Part shown: positions 53,516 to 62,794 of the stretch, piece after piece
Layout: each line of letters opens with the position of its first letter
How positions within the stretch are numbered: the first letter of the stretch is position 1
Origin: Pleionea mediterranea
Lineage (GTDB): Bacteria > Pseudomonadota > Gammaproteobacteria > Enterobacterales > Kangiellaceae
Direction of reading: 5' to 3'
DNA length: 64,000 bases
Assembly: GCF_003148745.1 (NCBI RefSeq)
Contig: NZ_QGGU01000004.1
Span: 62,001-126,000, forward strand
The notes under the pieces: generated by a model
What the model saw: the letters and a program-made list of their open reading frames with translations, nothing else
What the model was told of the DNA's origin: nothing
The model's database searches: none
Position numbers and translations under genes: made by a program

Positions 53516-54934
53516 ATGACTGAGCAAACACCGGTACTGGTGATTGATGATGACACATCCATTCGTTGGGTGCTGACGCAGGCGTTAAGCGATGAAGGAT
53601 TTGCGGTTAGCGCGGCAGAAAATGCTCAGCAGGCGCGCGAATTATTAGAGCAGCAACACTTTGCTGCCGTGCTCAGTGATATTCGTATGCCCGGTGATGA
53701 TGGGCTGGTTTTGTTAAAAGAGTTAAAACAGCAGTATCAAGATTTACCGGTGATCATTATGACCGCGCACAGTGATCTGGAAAGCGCCGTCAACGCCTAC
53801 GAACATGGTGCTTTTGATTATTTACCAAAACCTTTCGATGTGGATCAGGCGATTGAACTGGTGAGTCGTGCGGTGCAAGTTAATCAACAGGAGAGTGCCG
53901 TAGACGATTCAACTATCGCTGAATCATTGCCCACCATCATTGGCGAAGCGCCCGCCATGCAAGAAGTGTTTCGCGCCATTGGTCGATTGTCCCGATCGAA
54001 TATTTCCGTGCTCATTAATGGCGCATCAGGCACCGGAAAGGAACTGGTTGCCCGTGCGTTGCATCAACACAGTCGCCGCAGCAAAGGGCCTTTTGTGGCG
54101 TTAAATATGGCGGCCATTCCAAAAGATTTAATTGAGTCGGAATTATTTGGCCATGAAAAAGGCGCGTTTACCGGCGCAAGTTCGCGTTATCTGGGGCGTT
54201 TTGAACAGGCCGAGCAAGGCACGCTATTTCTCGATGAAATTGGCGATATGCCACTGGATACCCAAACCCGATTATTGCGAGTGTTGTCGGATGGATCATT
54301 TTATCGGGTGGGGGGCACGCAACCGGTGCGTGCCAATGTTCGAGTGGTAGCAGCCACACATCAAAATCTTGCAGAGTTGGTGAAAAAAGGCAGTTTTCGC
54401 GAAGACTTATTTCATCGTATTAATGTGATCCGAATTCAGCTGCCGCAACTGAAAGAACGGTTATCGGATATTCCTTTATTATCGGCGCAGTTTTTAGCCG
54501 AAGCCGCAAAAGAGCTGGAAACAGAGCCGAAACAACTAACCCGCGAAGCCGAGCGACGATTAATGCAATACAGCTGGCCGGGTAACGTTCGGCAACTGGA
54601 AAATGTTTGTCGCTGGTTAATGGTGATGTCGTCAGGTCGAGAAATTTTAGAAACTGACTTACCGCCTGAAATAAAACACCAAACGGTTTCTTCTGAAAAT
54701 TTAGACAGTGATCAAATATCAGGGACAAATTGGCAAGCGGAATTTCAACACCAGCTAATGCAGCAAGTACAACAAGGTGACGAACAGGCATTACAAAAGG
54801 TACAGCTGGAACTGGAGCAAATGCTGATTGATCTGGCACTAACCATTTCAGATGGACATAAGCAGGAAGCCGCAAAGTTATTAGGGTGGGGACGCAATAC
54901 CATTACCCGAAAACAGAAAAAATATCGGGTTTAA
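53516..54934 (+). CDS. ntrC: Nitrogen response regulator NtrC
   Basis: Sigma-54 activator of nitrogen genes including glnA. The receiver domain has Asp-Asp-Asp (11-13), phospho-acceptor Asp55 in Leu-Ser-Asp-Ile-Arg-Met-Pro and a Lys-Pro near 105. The AAA+ domain has Gly-Ala-Ser-Gly-Thr-Gly-Lys-Glu and the sigma-54 contact Gly-Ala-Phe-Thr-Gly-Ala, plus Arg-Val-Gly-Gly-Thr and Trp-Pro-Gly-Asn-Val-Arg. A Fis-type helix-turn-helix ends the protein. Length (472) matches E. coli NtrC. Gly-Glu-Ser of the usual Walker A is Gly-Ala-Ser here. Confidence 0.96.
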   Translation: MTEQTPVLVIDDDTSIRWVLTQALSDEGFAVSAAENAQQARELLEQQHFAAVLSDIRMPGDDGLVLLKELKQQYQDLPVIIMTAHSDLESAVNAYEHGAFDYLPKPFDVDQAIELVSRAVQVNQQESAVDDSTIAESLPTIIGEAPAMQEVFRAIGRLSRSNISVLINGASGTGKELVARALHQHSRRSKGPFVALNMAAIPKDLIESELFGHEKGAFTGASSRYLGRFEQAEQGTLFLDEIGDMPLDTQTRLLRVLSDGSFYRVGGTQPVRANVRVVAATHQNLAELVKKGSFREDLFHRINVIRIQLPQLKERLSDIPLLSAQFLAEAAKELETEPKQLTREAERRLMQYSWPGNVRQLENVCRWLMVMSSGREILETDLPPEIKHQTVSSENLDSDQISGTNWQAEFQHQLMQQVQQGDEQALQKVQLELEQMLIDLALTISDGHKQEAAKLLGWGRNTITRKQKKYRV

Positions 54935-55054
54935 TCTGCATTCTATTTTCGGTGAATTTTTTTGAAAACCATTTGAACTGGCATCCATGTTTGTGCAGCA
55001 TATATTCTCTACTTTTATAGAGTATAAAATATTTTTAAAAAGGAGTCAGCTTAA

Positions 55055-55528
55055 ATGAGTAAAGCAATAATAAAAACAATAGGCGTTTTAGTGTTAGCAG
55101 GGTGTGCAACAAATAATGTAGAGCAGAAGCAATATGCAAGTCTTCCGGTTGTTGAAGGTGAGCTATTAAAAGAAAAGTGGCAACTACTGAATAGATTTCC
55201 CGCTCGATATCCTTTTGCAGCAGCTGTTTCAAACAAAACAGGTTGTGCAACTGTTGAGTATGTCATTACTCCTGATTATGAAATTGAAAATATACACGTT
55301 AAAAAAACAACTGATAGAGTTTTTAATAAAGCATCGAAAAAGGCTGTGTTAAATTGGAACTGGCCTGAACTGCCAAAAGGATTGTTAAACACTGCAATAA
55401 AAACGCAAACTCATTTCAAGTTTTGTATTGAATCCAATGAAAATCCTTGTGAAAAAGTTATAGAGAAATTAAGTTGCACGGGTAAAGATTCTATTTCATC
55501 AATTGGCACATTGGTTAAACGTAGTTAA
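55055..55528 (+). CDS. Lipoprotein with TonB C-terminal-like domain
   Basis: A short signal ends in Leu-Ala-Gly-Cys (lipobox). The middle contains Gly-Cys-Ala-Thr-Val-Glu-Tyr-Val-Ile-Thr-Pro-Asp-Tyr-Glu-Ile and Asn-Lys-Ala-Ser-Lys-Lys-Ala-Val-Leu-Asn-Trp, the pattern of the TonB energy-transducer C-terminal fold. Unlike TonB it has a lipid anchor rather than a membrane helix and no Pro-rich stretch, so it likely binds outer membrane or wall partners without energy transduction. A Cys-rich tail follows. Start preceded by AAAGGAG. Confidence 0.75.
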   Translation: MSKAIIKTIGVLVLAGCATNNVEQKQYASLPVVEGELLKEKWQLLNRFPARYPFAAAVSNKTGCATVEYVITPDYEIENIHVKKTTDRVFNKASKKAVLNWNWPELPKGLLNTAIKTQTHFKFCIESNENPCEKVIEKLSCTGKDSISSIGTLVKRS

Positions 55529-55651
55529 TGACTTTATGATAAGCATTTATTTTTCAAACTAGATTAGTGGTGTTTTTAAGGTTCTAGTCAGGTAGAGATT
55601 TTATTTGCTTGTATATCTTACACTAAAGTTGTGCTTTGTTAGCTCGAAAGT

Positions 55652-56173
55652 CTATGGATTAATAAAACCAAATTTAAATTCGACTAATTGATCATTGTTA
55701 AACCAGTACTCTGCTTTATATATGGGCATGTTGTAATATTTTAACAGTGAATCATTATTAATTGACTTATACATTATATAATTTTTATTAGCTTGAATTG
55801 GCTCGCCTAAAATTGAAGTGACCTCCGACTTTGAAAGACCAAGTTTAATACCCTTATGGGTTGCAAACTGGGATGTGTTTTTAAACAAGCTTGGGTAATC
55901 AGTATTGTTGGTTTTTGATACCTCAATATAGGAAAAGTGGTAGTTCACTCCTCCAGGATATGTCGTTAACTTGATCATTTCACTTTTCTGTTTATTTAAA
56001 AAACAAAAAGACCGGTACATCAATTTTGAACAGTTATGTTGGTCGAGCTTTATGATATTAGAAGCGTCTTTTGCGAGTGAAATGTTGTTTATACCCGGAT
56101 CAAAAAAGCGTGGCAGCTCCTGAGCGTTGAGCGCAAATGAAATCAGAGCTAATAGAGTAGTCGTTATTCTCAT
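55652..56173 (-). CDS. Hypothetical exported protein
   Basis: The 173-residue protein begins with a signal peptide (about 1-17, Ala-Leu-Asn-Ala). The body has two Cys near 49 and 57, and a C-terminal part with Gly-Leu-Ser-Lys-Ser-Glu-Val-Thr-Ser-Ile-Leu-Gly-Glu-Pro, which resembles the start of SmpA/BamE-type repeats. Low A+T-rich base composition differs from neighbours. Function unknown. Confidence 0.6.
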   Translation of the reverse strand: MRITTTLLALISFALNAQELPRFFDPGINNISLAKDASNIIKLDQHNCSKLMYRSFCFLNKQKSEMIKLTTYPGGVNYHFSYIEVSKTNNTDYPSLFKNTSQFATHKGIKLGLSKSEVTSILGEPIQANKNYIMYKSINNDSLLKYYNMPIYKAEYWFNNDQLVEFKFGFINP

Positions 56174-56366
56174 AATATTTAATGGCGTCTCGTTCTATTT
56201 TATTGGTCGATCACTTGTCAGGTTTTTATTGTTTGTACTTAGTTGCTTAAGTATAAGTTGAAAAAGTATAGAGAGTGTTGGTCAAGTAGCAAGTTTCTGA
56301 TAATTCAATTGCATACCTGCAAACTATCAGTAAAATTCGCTTATTCCCAGTCGACTGTGACCGAAC

Positions 56367-56831
56367 ATGCTAAACATTGTGCTTTACCAACCCGAAATTC
56401 CGCCGAATACCGGCAATATTATCCGTTTGTGTGCCAATACCGGGTTTCAATTGCATTTGATAAAACCGCTTGGCTTTGAAATTGAAGATAAGCGGATGCG
56501 GCGTGCCGGGCTTGATTACCACGAATGGACGTCGGTAAAAATTCATGAGGATTATGAAGCATTTTTAGAGAGTGAGCAGCCACAAACCTTATACGCTGCT
56601 TCAACCAAAGGGACGGTGTCGTATCATAAAGCGCCATACAAAGCTGGCGACTATATTATGTTTGGTCCGGAAACACGTGGTTTACCCGTTAGTATTCGTG
56701 AGTCACTGCCTGAGGGTTGTGTGTTGCGACTGCCCATGAAAGCGGACAGTCGAAGTTTGAACTTATCCAACAGCGTTGCTATTTTTGTGTTTGAAGCATG
56801 GCGTCAGCTGGACTTTCCCGGAGCGGTTTAG
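56367..56831 (+). CDS. trmL: tRNA (cytidine(34)-2'-O)-methyltransferase TrmL
   Basis: SPOUT methyltransferase that methylates the wobble base of tRNA-Leu. The 154-residue protein has [12 protein letters not shown] at the N-terminus, [10 protein letters not shown] near 103-112 and [10 protein letters not shown] near 130-139, forming the trefoil-knot SAM site. Length fits E. coli TrmL (157). Confidence 0.94.
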   Translation: MLNIVLYQPEIPPNTGNIIRLCANTGFQLHLIKPLGFEIEDKRMRRAGLDYHEWTSVKIHEDYEAFLESEQPQTLYAASTKGTVSYHKAPYKAGDYIMFGPETRGLPVSIRESLPEGCVLRLPMKADSRSLNLSNSVAIFVFEAWRQLDFPGAV

Positions 56832-57126
56832 CGACTGTTCTGAGCGCTCATTTCTGAGCAGTGACTTCCAGCTGATTGCAACAGGTTAGGCATCGAATAA
56901 AGCACTCGATTAAAAAGTATTGGCCAAACAGGCGAATTTGCAGCTGGTAGCAGGTCGAACAAGCCGCATTTCGGTACGTTTTTGTACAAAAAAATGTCAT
57001 CCATCGAGTATTTCTGCGGTAAAGTCTGGCATAATATTCGTAATTGCTAATATAACCTAAATTGTTTTATCTCTTTTAAAGCTTTGGTTAGCCCTAGGGC
57101 ATTTCTAACGATTTCTGGACAGTTTT
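56832..57126. other. Intergenic region, nothing recognised
   Basis: Almost 300 bases between trmL and the aminotransferase gene. A TAATATAACC region near 57045 may be the promoter; nothing else stands out. Confidence 0.35.
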
Positions 57127-58641
57127 ATGAATCTTGAGCACTATTTTAAAGATTTTCGCAACGGCATCATCGGTAACGATCTTCAGGTGGCGTTAAATGG
57201 CACGTCTCGTCCGGTCATTTATGCCGACTGGACCGCCAGTGGACGACTTTATCAGCCGATTGAAAACTACATGACCGATATGATTGGCCCCTATGTGGCG
57301 AATACCCATACCGAAACCACGCTGACCGGCACCACCATGACCCATGCGTACCACGAAGCGCAGAAAATCATTAAACAGCATGTTAATGCCGATGATAACG
57401 ACGTACTTATTGCTGCCGGTGCTGGTATGACGGTGGTGGTCAATAAATTTCAACGTATTTTAGGCTTGCGAATTCCTGAAAAATGGCAAGAGCGAATTAA
57501 AATTCCGGAACAGGAGAAGCCAGTCGTATTTATTACTCACATGGAGCACCATTCCAATCAAACCACCTGGAATGCCTGTGAAGTGACGGTTCAAATGATT
57601 AAACCGAAGGATGGATTGCCGGATCTGGATCACCTTAAAGAGTTATTGGTTCAATTTGCCGATCGGCCATTAAAGATCGGTGCCTTTACTGCGTGCAGTA
57701 ATGTGACCGGCATTAAAACGCCTTATCATCAAATGGCGGAAATCATGCACGATCATGGCGGTCTGTGTTTTGTAGATTTTGCAGCTTCAGCGCCTTATGT
57801 GGATGTGAACATGCATCCGGCTAATCCTAAACAAAAGCTTGATGCCATTTACTTTTCGCCCCATAAATTTTTAGGCGGACCAGGCAGCAGCGGTATTTTA
57901 ATTTTTGATAAAAAACTGTATCAAAATAAAGTACCGGATCAGCCCGGCGGTGGCACCGTTACCTGGACCAATCCCTGGGGTGAGCAGTGTTTTTTTGAGG
58001 ATATAGAAATTCGTGAAGACGGCGGTACGCCAGGTTTTCTACAACTCATTCGTGCCGCATTGGCGGTAAAAGTAAAAGACGCCATGGGCGTTGAAAACAT
58101 TGAAGCGCGGGAAAAAGAGCTAAGATCCTTGTTTATGAGTGAGTTGGCAAAAAATCCCAAAGTGAATATGTTGCAGGACAATGTAGAAGATCGGCTCTGT
58201 ATCGTATCTTTTTATGTTTTGGGTATGCACCATAATTTGATCGTCCGTTTGCTGAATGACAAGTTTGGCATTCAAACTCGGGGGGGCTGTTCTTGCGCCG
58301 GTACTTACGGTCATATTTTGCTTGATGTGGATCAAATCACTTCATCGGCTATTACCAGCAAAATTGATTCGGGCGACTTAACCGATAAACCCGGTTGGGT
58401 TCGGGTGTCGTTTCATCCTACTTCGACCAATCAGGATGTGTTGGATGTGGTGGATGCCATCAATCAGGTGATTGAAAACGCAGAAAGCTGGTCGCAACAT
58501 TACAGTTTTAAAACCTGCTCCGGTGAATTTGAGCCAAGAAAAGATCACACCGAATACTTATCCATACACGACTTTGATCCCATGGATCATGGCAGCAAGC
58601 ATCAAAAAAGCTGGCGCGACTGGTTTCATAAATCTGCTTAA
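57127..58641 (+). CDS. Class-V aminotransferase-fold PLP enzyme
   Basis: Cysteine-desulfurase-like fold type I enzyme of 504 residues. Ala-Asn-Thr-His-Thr-Glu-Thr-Thr, His-Met-Glu-His-His-Ser-Asn near 135-141, Val-Asp-Phe-Ala-Ala-Ser (PLP Asp) and Ser-Pro-His-Lys247-Phe-Leu-Gly-Gly-Pro (Schiff-base Lys) are visible. Gly-Gly-Cys-Ser-Cys-Ala-Gly-Thr-Tyr-Gly supplies a Cys pair where desulfurases have their catalytic loop. It is about 100 residues longer than IscS/SufS. No Fe-S assembly gene adjoins, so true substrate unknown. Confidence 0.88.
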   Translation: MNLEHYFKDFRNGIIGNDLQVALNGTSRPVIYADWTASGRLYQPIENYMTDMIGPYVANTHTETTLTGTTMTHAYHEAQKIIKQHVNADDNDVLIAAGAGMTVVVNKFQRILGLRIPEKWQERIKIPEQEKPVVFITHMEHHSNQTTWNACEVTVQMIKPKDGLPDLDHLKELLVQFADRPLKIGAFTACSNVTGIKTPYHQMAEIMHDHGGLCFVDFAASAPYVDVNMHPANPKQKLDAIYFSPHKFLGGPGSSGILIFDKKLYQNKVPDQPGGGTVTWTNPWGEQCFFEDIEIREDGGTPGFLQLIRAALAVKVKDAMGVENIEAREKELRSLFMSELAKNPKVNMLQDNVEDRLCIVSFYVLGMHHNLIVRLLNDKFGIQTRGGCSCAGTYGHILLDVDQITSSAITSKIDSGDLTDKPGWVRVSFHPTSTNQDVLDVVDAINQVIENAESWSQHYSFKTCSGEFEPRKDHTEYLSIHDFDPMDHGSKHQKSWRDWFHKSA

Positions 58642-58804
58642 GGTATTTGTTTAAGTCAAAGGATTGTCCACAGCGGCTTTGCAATCGAAGCCGCTGATCC
58701 AGTCTAGTCTATTGCTCCATCCATAATCCGTTACAAGCGCAAACTTGAGCTTCATCCTACAAATGCTTAAACTCGAGCCACTCTTAAAATAACAGGACCT
58801 TTCC

Positions 58805-61024
58805 ATGAAAAAAATAATGGCACTGGGCATGCTCAGTTTATCGCCGTGGCTTGTGGCCGAAAAGCTCACGCCTGAGCGCATCTACGCTTCACCTACCTTG
58901 TCGGGCGATTCAATTCGGGGGCTTAAAATTTCTCCCAATGGGCAGCGAGTAACCTTTTTAAAAGGTAAAAAAGACGATTATCAGCGATTGGATTTGTGGG
59001 AGTACCACATAGAATCGGGTAAAACCCAAATGTTGTTCAATTCCGACGACTTGCATTCTGGCGCAGAACAACTGTCCGATGAAGAAAAAGCCCGTCGTGA
59101 GCGATTGCGTCTTTCTGGCTCGGGCATTGTTAGTTACCAGTGGTCCAATGATGGTAAAGCATTATTATTTCCATTAGGTGGTGATATTTTTTACTGGAAA
59201 GTGGGCAATAAAAAAGCGCGTAAGTTGATCGAAACGCCTGAATTTGAAACCGATATTAAGTTTTCTCCCAAAGGCAACTTTGTTTCCTATGTGCGTGAAA
59301 AAAATGTCTACGTTTTTGATTTAAGCAGCAATCAAGAAATTCAGTTAACCACTGAAGGTGGCGGCGATATCAAAATGGGTATGGCGGAATTTGTGGCTCA
59401 GGAAGAAATGGATCGTATGACTGGCTACTGGTGGTCGCCCGATGAATCTAAAATTGCCTTAACCAAAGTGGATGAATCTCCTGTAGAGTTGGTAACTCGC
59501 AGTGAAATTTACGCCGAAGAAATAAAAACCGTTACTCAGCGATATCCGTTTGCGGGTGAAAATAATGTTGAGATCGATCTGGGCGTACTTGAGCTTTCTA
59601 ACAAGAAAATTAAATGGGTTGATCTTGGCAGCAATAAAGATATTTATATTCCCAGAGTGAAGTGGACCGATAGCAGTGATGTTTTTACTTATCAATGGCA
59701 GAGTCGCGATCAAAAAACATTAAAGTTACAGAAAGTCCAGTGGCCATCCATGGAGCAGTCCACACTGTTAACCGAAAAAAGCGATACCTGGATTAACTTG
59801 CACCATGACTTACGCTTTTTAAACGATAAAAAAATGAAGAAAAGTTCTGGCTTTATCTGGGCATCGGAACGCGATGGTTTCAAACATTTATATTGGTATA
59901 AAATGGATGGAACATTAAAGGTACAAATCACGCAGGGTGACTGGGTGGTTGAAGACATTCAATACATCGATCAGGCCAATAAAAAAGTTTATTTTACTGG
60001 CCGAAAAGATACACCCCTTGAATCGCACTTATATGTTACAGGGTTTTCCGATAATAACGTTAAGCGTTTGACGGAGCTGGGTTACTTCCACTCGATCTCT
60101 TTTGCCAGTGACGGCAGCAGTTTTACGGATAATTATTCAAATGCCAATACACCACCCAAAGTTTCGTTAAATGACGCCAATGGTGAACGCATTACCTATC
60201 TGGTTGAAAATAAAGTGGATGACGATCATCCGCTGACGCCTTATTTGTCAGACTGGATAAAACCAGAATTTGGTACATTTGAAACCGAAGATAAAGCAAC
60301 GCTTTATTATCGACTTTACAAACCCGCTAATTTTGACGCCTCAAAAAAATACCCGGCACTGGTTTATTTGTACAGTGGTCCTCACGCGCAAATGGTGACC
60401 AATCGCTGGGGAAGAATGCTGCCTCAATATATGGCACAGCAGGGCTATGCGGTATTCACCGTGGATAACCGAGGATCGAATTATCGTGGCAAGGCGTTTG
60501 AAGATCCCATTTACCGCGCAATGGGTAAAATTGAAGTGGAGGATCAAATTGAAGGGGTTAAGTTTTTAACGCAAAAATCCTGGATTGATGCTGATAAAGT
60601 TGGTGTGCACGGTCACAGTTATGGCGGTTATATGACCTTGATGACTATGTTTAAAGCGCCCGAGTATTTTAAAGCGGGCGTCTCGGGTGCTCCGGTTACC
60701 GACTGGCGTTTATACGATACCCATTACACAGAGCGTTACATGGGAACGCCTCAAAAAGATAAACAAGCGTATGACGAATCGTCGGTGTTTCCTTACGCAA
60801 CAAATCTATCAGGCCCTTTGCTGATTTATCATGGCATGGCGGACGATAATGTTTTATTTAAAAATTCCACCAAGCTTTATAAATTATTGCAGGATAATAA
60901 TATCCAGTTTTTTGTGATGGATTATCCGGGTAAGAAGCACAGCATTCGTGGTAAGAAAACCGGCATGCATCGCATGAATATGATCCGAAACTTTTTTGAT
61001 TTACAGTTTGGGATTAAGCGATAA
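58805..61024 (+). CDS. S9 dipeptidyl peptidase IV-like peptidase
   Basis: The 739-residue exported protein has a signal (about 1-18), an eight-blade-type DPP4 N-terminal propeller (to about 480, with Tyr-Trp-Trp-Ser-Pro-Asp and Glu-Glu-Met-Asp-Arg-Met, the Glu pair that anchors the peptide amino end) and an alpha/beta hydrolase with Gly-His-Ser605-Tyr-Gly-Gly-Tyr, Asp near 680 in Met-Ala-Asp-Asp-Asn-Val, and His711 in Lys-Lys-His-Ser-Ile. It should clip X-Pro or similar dipeptides in the periplasm. Works well with the secreted M4/M28 proteases in peptide scavenging. Confidence 0.93.
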   Translation: MKKIMALGMLSLSPWLVAEKLTPERIYASPTLSGDSIRGLKISPNGQRVTFLKGKKDDYQRLDLWEYHIESGKTQMLFNSDDLHSGAEQLSDEEKARRERLRLSGSGIVSYQWSNDGKALLFPLGGDIFYWKVGNKKARKLIETPEFETDIKFSPKGNFVSYVREKNVYVFDLSSNQEIQLTTEGGGDIKMGMAEFVAQEEMDRMTGYWWSPDESKIALTKVDESPVELVTRSEIYAEEIKTVTQRYPFAGENNVEIDLGVLELSNKKIKWVDLGSNKDIYIPRVKWTDSSDVFTYQWQSRDQKTLKLQKVQWPSMEQSTLLTEKSDTWINLHHDLRFLNDKKMKKSSGFIWASERDGFKHLYWYKMDGTLKVQITQGDWVVEDIQYIDQANKKVYFTGRKDTPLESHLYVTGFSDNNVKRLTELGYFHSISFASDGSSFTDNYSNANTPPKVSLNDANGERITYLVENKVDDDHPLTPYLSDWIKPEFGTFETEDKATLYYRLYKPANFDASKKYPALVYLYSGPHAQMVTNRWGRMLPQYMAQQGYAVFTVDNRGSNYRGKAFEDPIYRAMGKIEVEDQIEGVKFLTQKSWIDADKVGVHGHSYGGYMTLMTMFKAPEYFKAGVSGAPVTDWRLYDTHYTERYMGTPQKDKQAYDESSVFPYATNLSGPLLIYHGMADDNVLFKNSTKLYKLLQDNNIQFFVMDYPGKKHSIRGKKTGMHRMNMIRNFFDLQFGIKR

Positions 61025-61044
61025 CAATCGTTCGTGAAAAATAC

Positions 61045-61074
61045 GCGATCAGTGATGTTGTTATCGCTGATCGC
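61045..61074 (+). terminator. Hairpin after the S9 peptidase gene
   Basis: GCGATCAG and CTGATCGC pair with a GTGATGTTGTTATCG-type loop; only a weak T stretch follows, so it may be a modest terminator. Confidence 0.4.
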
Positions 61075-61257
61075 CTTGTTAACGTTACATACCATAATTT
61101 TTTTAAGATAGTCTTTCTTTTAAGATAGCCTGGCCAGACGGGCAACGTTGCTTCATTGACTGGCCGTGGCATATTAGCCGTTTTAGTCATCTACCTGATG
61201 AAGCTTATGTATATGAGTTTTATGTCAATGAAAAACACATGGTACTCTTGAAGGCCA

Positions 61258-61863
61258 ATGAATAGAAATCGAATTTCACTGTGGATCAAACTGCCCTATA
61301 CGCTAATGGTCTTTCTAATTGTGCCGGTTTACTGGCATGACTTGGGGCCAACCAATTTTTTGTGGTTCTCCGACATAGCATTGATAGTTCTTGTGCCTGC
61401 GTTATGGTTAGAAAGTCGCTTTCTGGCAAGCATCATGGCTGTTAGTGTGCTGGCTCTTGAGTTGATGTGGGTACTCGACTTTCTATTCGGTGGGAATTTG
61501 ACACACATTGCCGCTTATATGTTCTCCAATGAAACGCAATGGCATATCCGTATTCTTTCGGGGACTTTTCATTTGGCGTTACCGCCAATATTGCTATTGA
61601 TGCTTTATCGTTTTGGTTACGATCGCCGTGCATTGCCAACCCAATGTTTACTCGCTCTCGTGATATTACCGCTCACTCGTTTACTGACTGAGCCTTCAGA
61701 AAATATCAACTGGGTTTATGGGCTTGGCCAATCACAAAGCGAGTTGGCTGCCCCGTTATACATAAGCCTGCTCTTGTCAGGATTTATAATCGTAATCTAT
61801 CTACCTTCTCACTTCCTGTTTGCACGATATTTTCCTTATAAAGATGAGCACACTAATCAATGA
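61258..61863 (+). CDS. Hypothetical membrane protein, 201 aa
   Basis: Five or six hydrophobic segments across 201 residues, with a Phe-Leu-Trp-Phe-Ser-Asp motif early and Glu-Pro-Ser-Glu-Asn-Ile-Asn-Trp-Val-Tyr-Gly-Leu-Gly late. That pattern recurs in uncharacterised membrane proteins of several phyla. Start preceded by AAGGCCA only, so start is moderately sure. Confidence 0.7.
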   Translation: MNRNRISLWIKLPYTLMVFLIVPVYWHDLGPTNFLWFSDIALIVLVPALWLESRFLASIMAVSVLALELMWVLDFLFGGNLTHIAAYMFSNETQWHIRILSGTFHLALPPILLLMLYRFGYDRRALPTQCLLALVILPLTRLLTEPSENINWVYGLGQSQSELAAPLYISLLLSGFIIVIYLPSHFLFARYFPYKDEHTNQ

Positions 61864-62000
61864 CAATTGTTATCGAGTGGTTTTAAAACCATGACGGTCT
61901 AGTCTTTGGTTACATAATTTTACTTTTTAGTTCTATTTGAAAAGCTGAATTACGATATATTCGGTTGATAAAGCGTTACAAAAATGGAGCAGAATTATTT

Positions 62001-62375
62001 ATGGATTTTTGGAGAAATCGTTCGTTATTAAGTAAATTATGTCTTGGAATGATTGTACTGGTAGCGGCCTGTCTGGCTCCAGAGCTTATGCTGCTACTGG
62101 ATTTAGGTGGTATCGAATTTGTAATTAGCTGCTTAGCGATTTATTACAAACCGGTTATCGAGTGGGTTCGAGATAAAATCCAAACAGTCAATAATATTGT
62201 CATCATTACGCTGACTCATTTACGTATCTGCGTATTGAGTCGGCCTGCTTCATTTTCTATCCACGTTACTTATTGTTGTTTGTTGGTGTTGTTGACGGGA
62301 GCTGTTTATATGCCGTTTGGGGCTTTTATACCCGCACTGTTGGTTTCGGATGCAGCGCACTTAACTTTTATATGA
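62001..62375 (+). CDS. Hypothetical membrane protein, 124 aa
   Basis: ATG 62001 (GGAG 11 bases upstream) is chosen over TTG 61965. The protein has two or three hydrophobic segments (about 13-50 and 88-115) and a Cys-Leu-Ala-Pro-Glu-Leu-Met-Leu-Leu-Leu-Asp motif. I do not know the family. Confidence 0.6.
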   Translation: MDFWRNRSLLSKLCLGMIVLVAACLAPELMLLLDLGGIEFVISCLAIYYKPVIEWVRDKIQTVNNIVIITLTHLRICVLSRPASFSIHVTYCCLLVLLTGAVYMPFGAFIPALLVSDAAHLTFI

Positions 62376-62486
62376 CGATTAATGTCGTATTTATAAATTT
62401 ACAGTTTCTGGAAAAAGCCATCGATCTTTGACTCTGTTTGGCTATAATTTAACCTATGAATTAAATCTCTCAGCCGGAGAATCTCG

Positions 62487-62756
62487 GTGGCCACGGTTAT
62501 ATTCACCAAAAATCTCGAACGTCATTTGTCTTGCCCATCACAGCAGGTGTCCGGAACAACTGTGCGTGAAGCATTGGATAATGCATTTAGTGATAATGAT
62601 CAGTTAAAAAGTTATGTGCTGGATGATCAGGGGCGTTTGCGCAAACACATGTTGATTGCTGTGGACGGCAGTACTATCAGCGATCGCATTCATTTATCCG
62701 ATAGCGTTAACGAGCAATCGGAAATTTATATTCTACAGGCATTATCTGGCGGTTAA
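62487..62756 (+). CDS. MoaD/ThiS-family ubiquitin-like sulfur carrier
   Basis: The 89-residue beta-grasp protein starts with GTG and ends Leu-Ser-Gly-Gly, the C-terminal Gly-Gly that is adenylated and thiocarboxylated in MoaD and ThiS. Val-Arg-Glu-Ala-Leu-Asp-Asn and Val-Asp-Gly (strand turn) fit the family. It is followed 38 bases downstream by a BNR-repeat protein, a pairing I recall from other genomes, instead of molybdopterin or thiamine genes. Role unknown. Confidence 0.82.
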   Translation: MATVIFTKNLERHLSCPSQQVSGTTVREALDNAFSDNDQLKSYVLDDQGRLRKHMLIAVDGSTISDRIHLSDSVNEQSEIYILQALSGG

Positions 62757-62794
62757 TGTTTTCTTACTCACGTTGAAGAAAGAAGGATGGCATT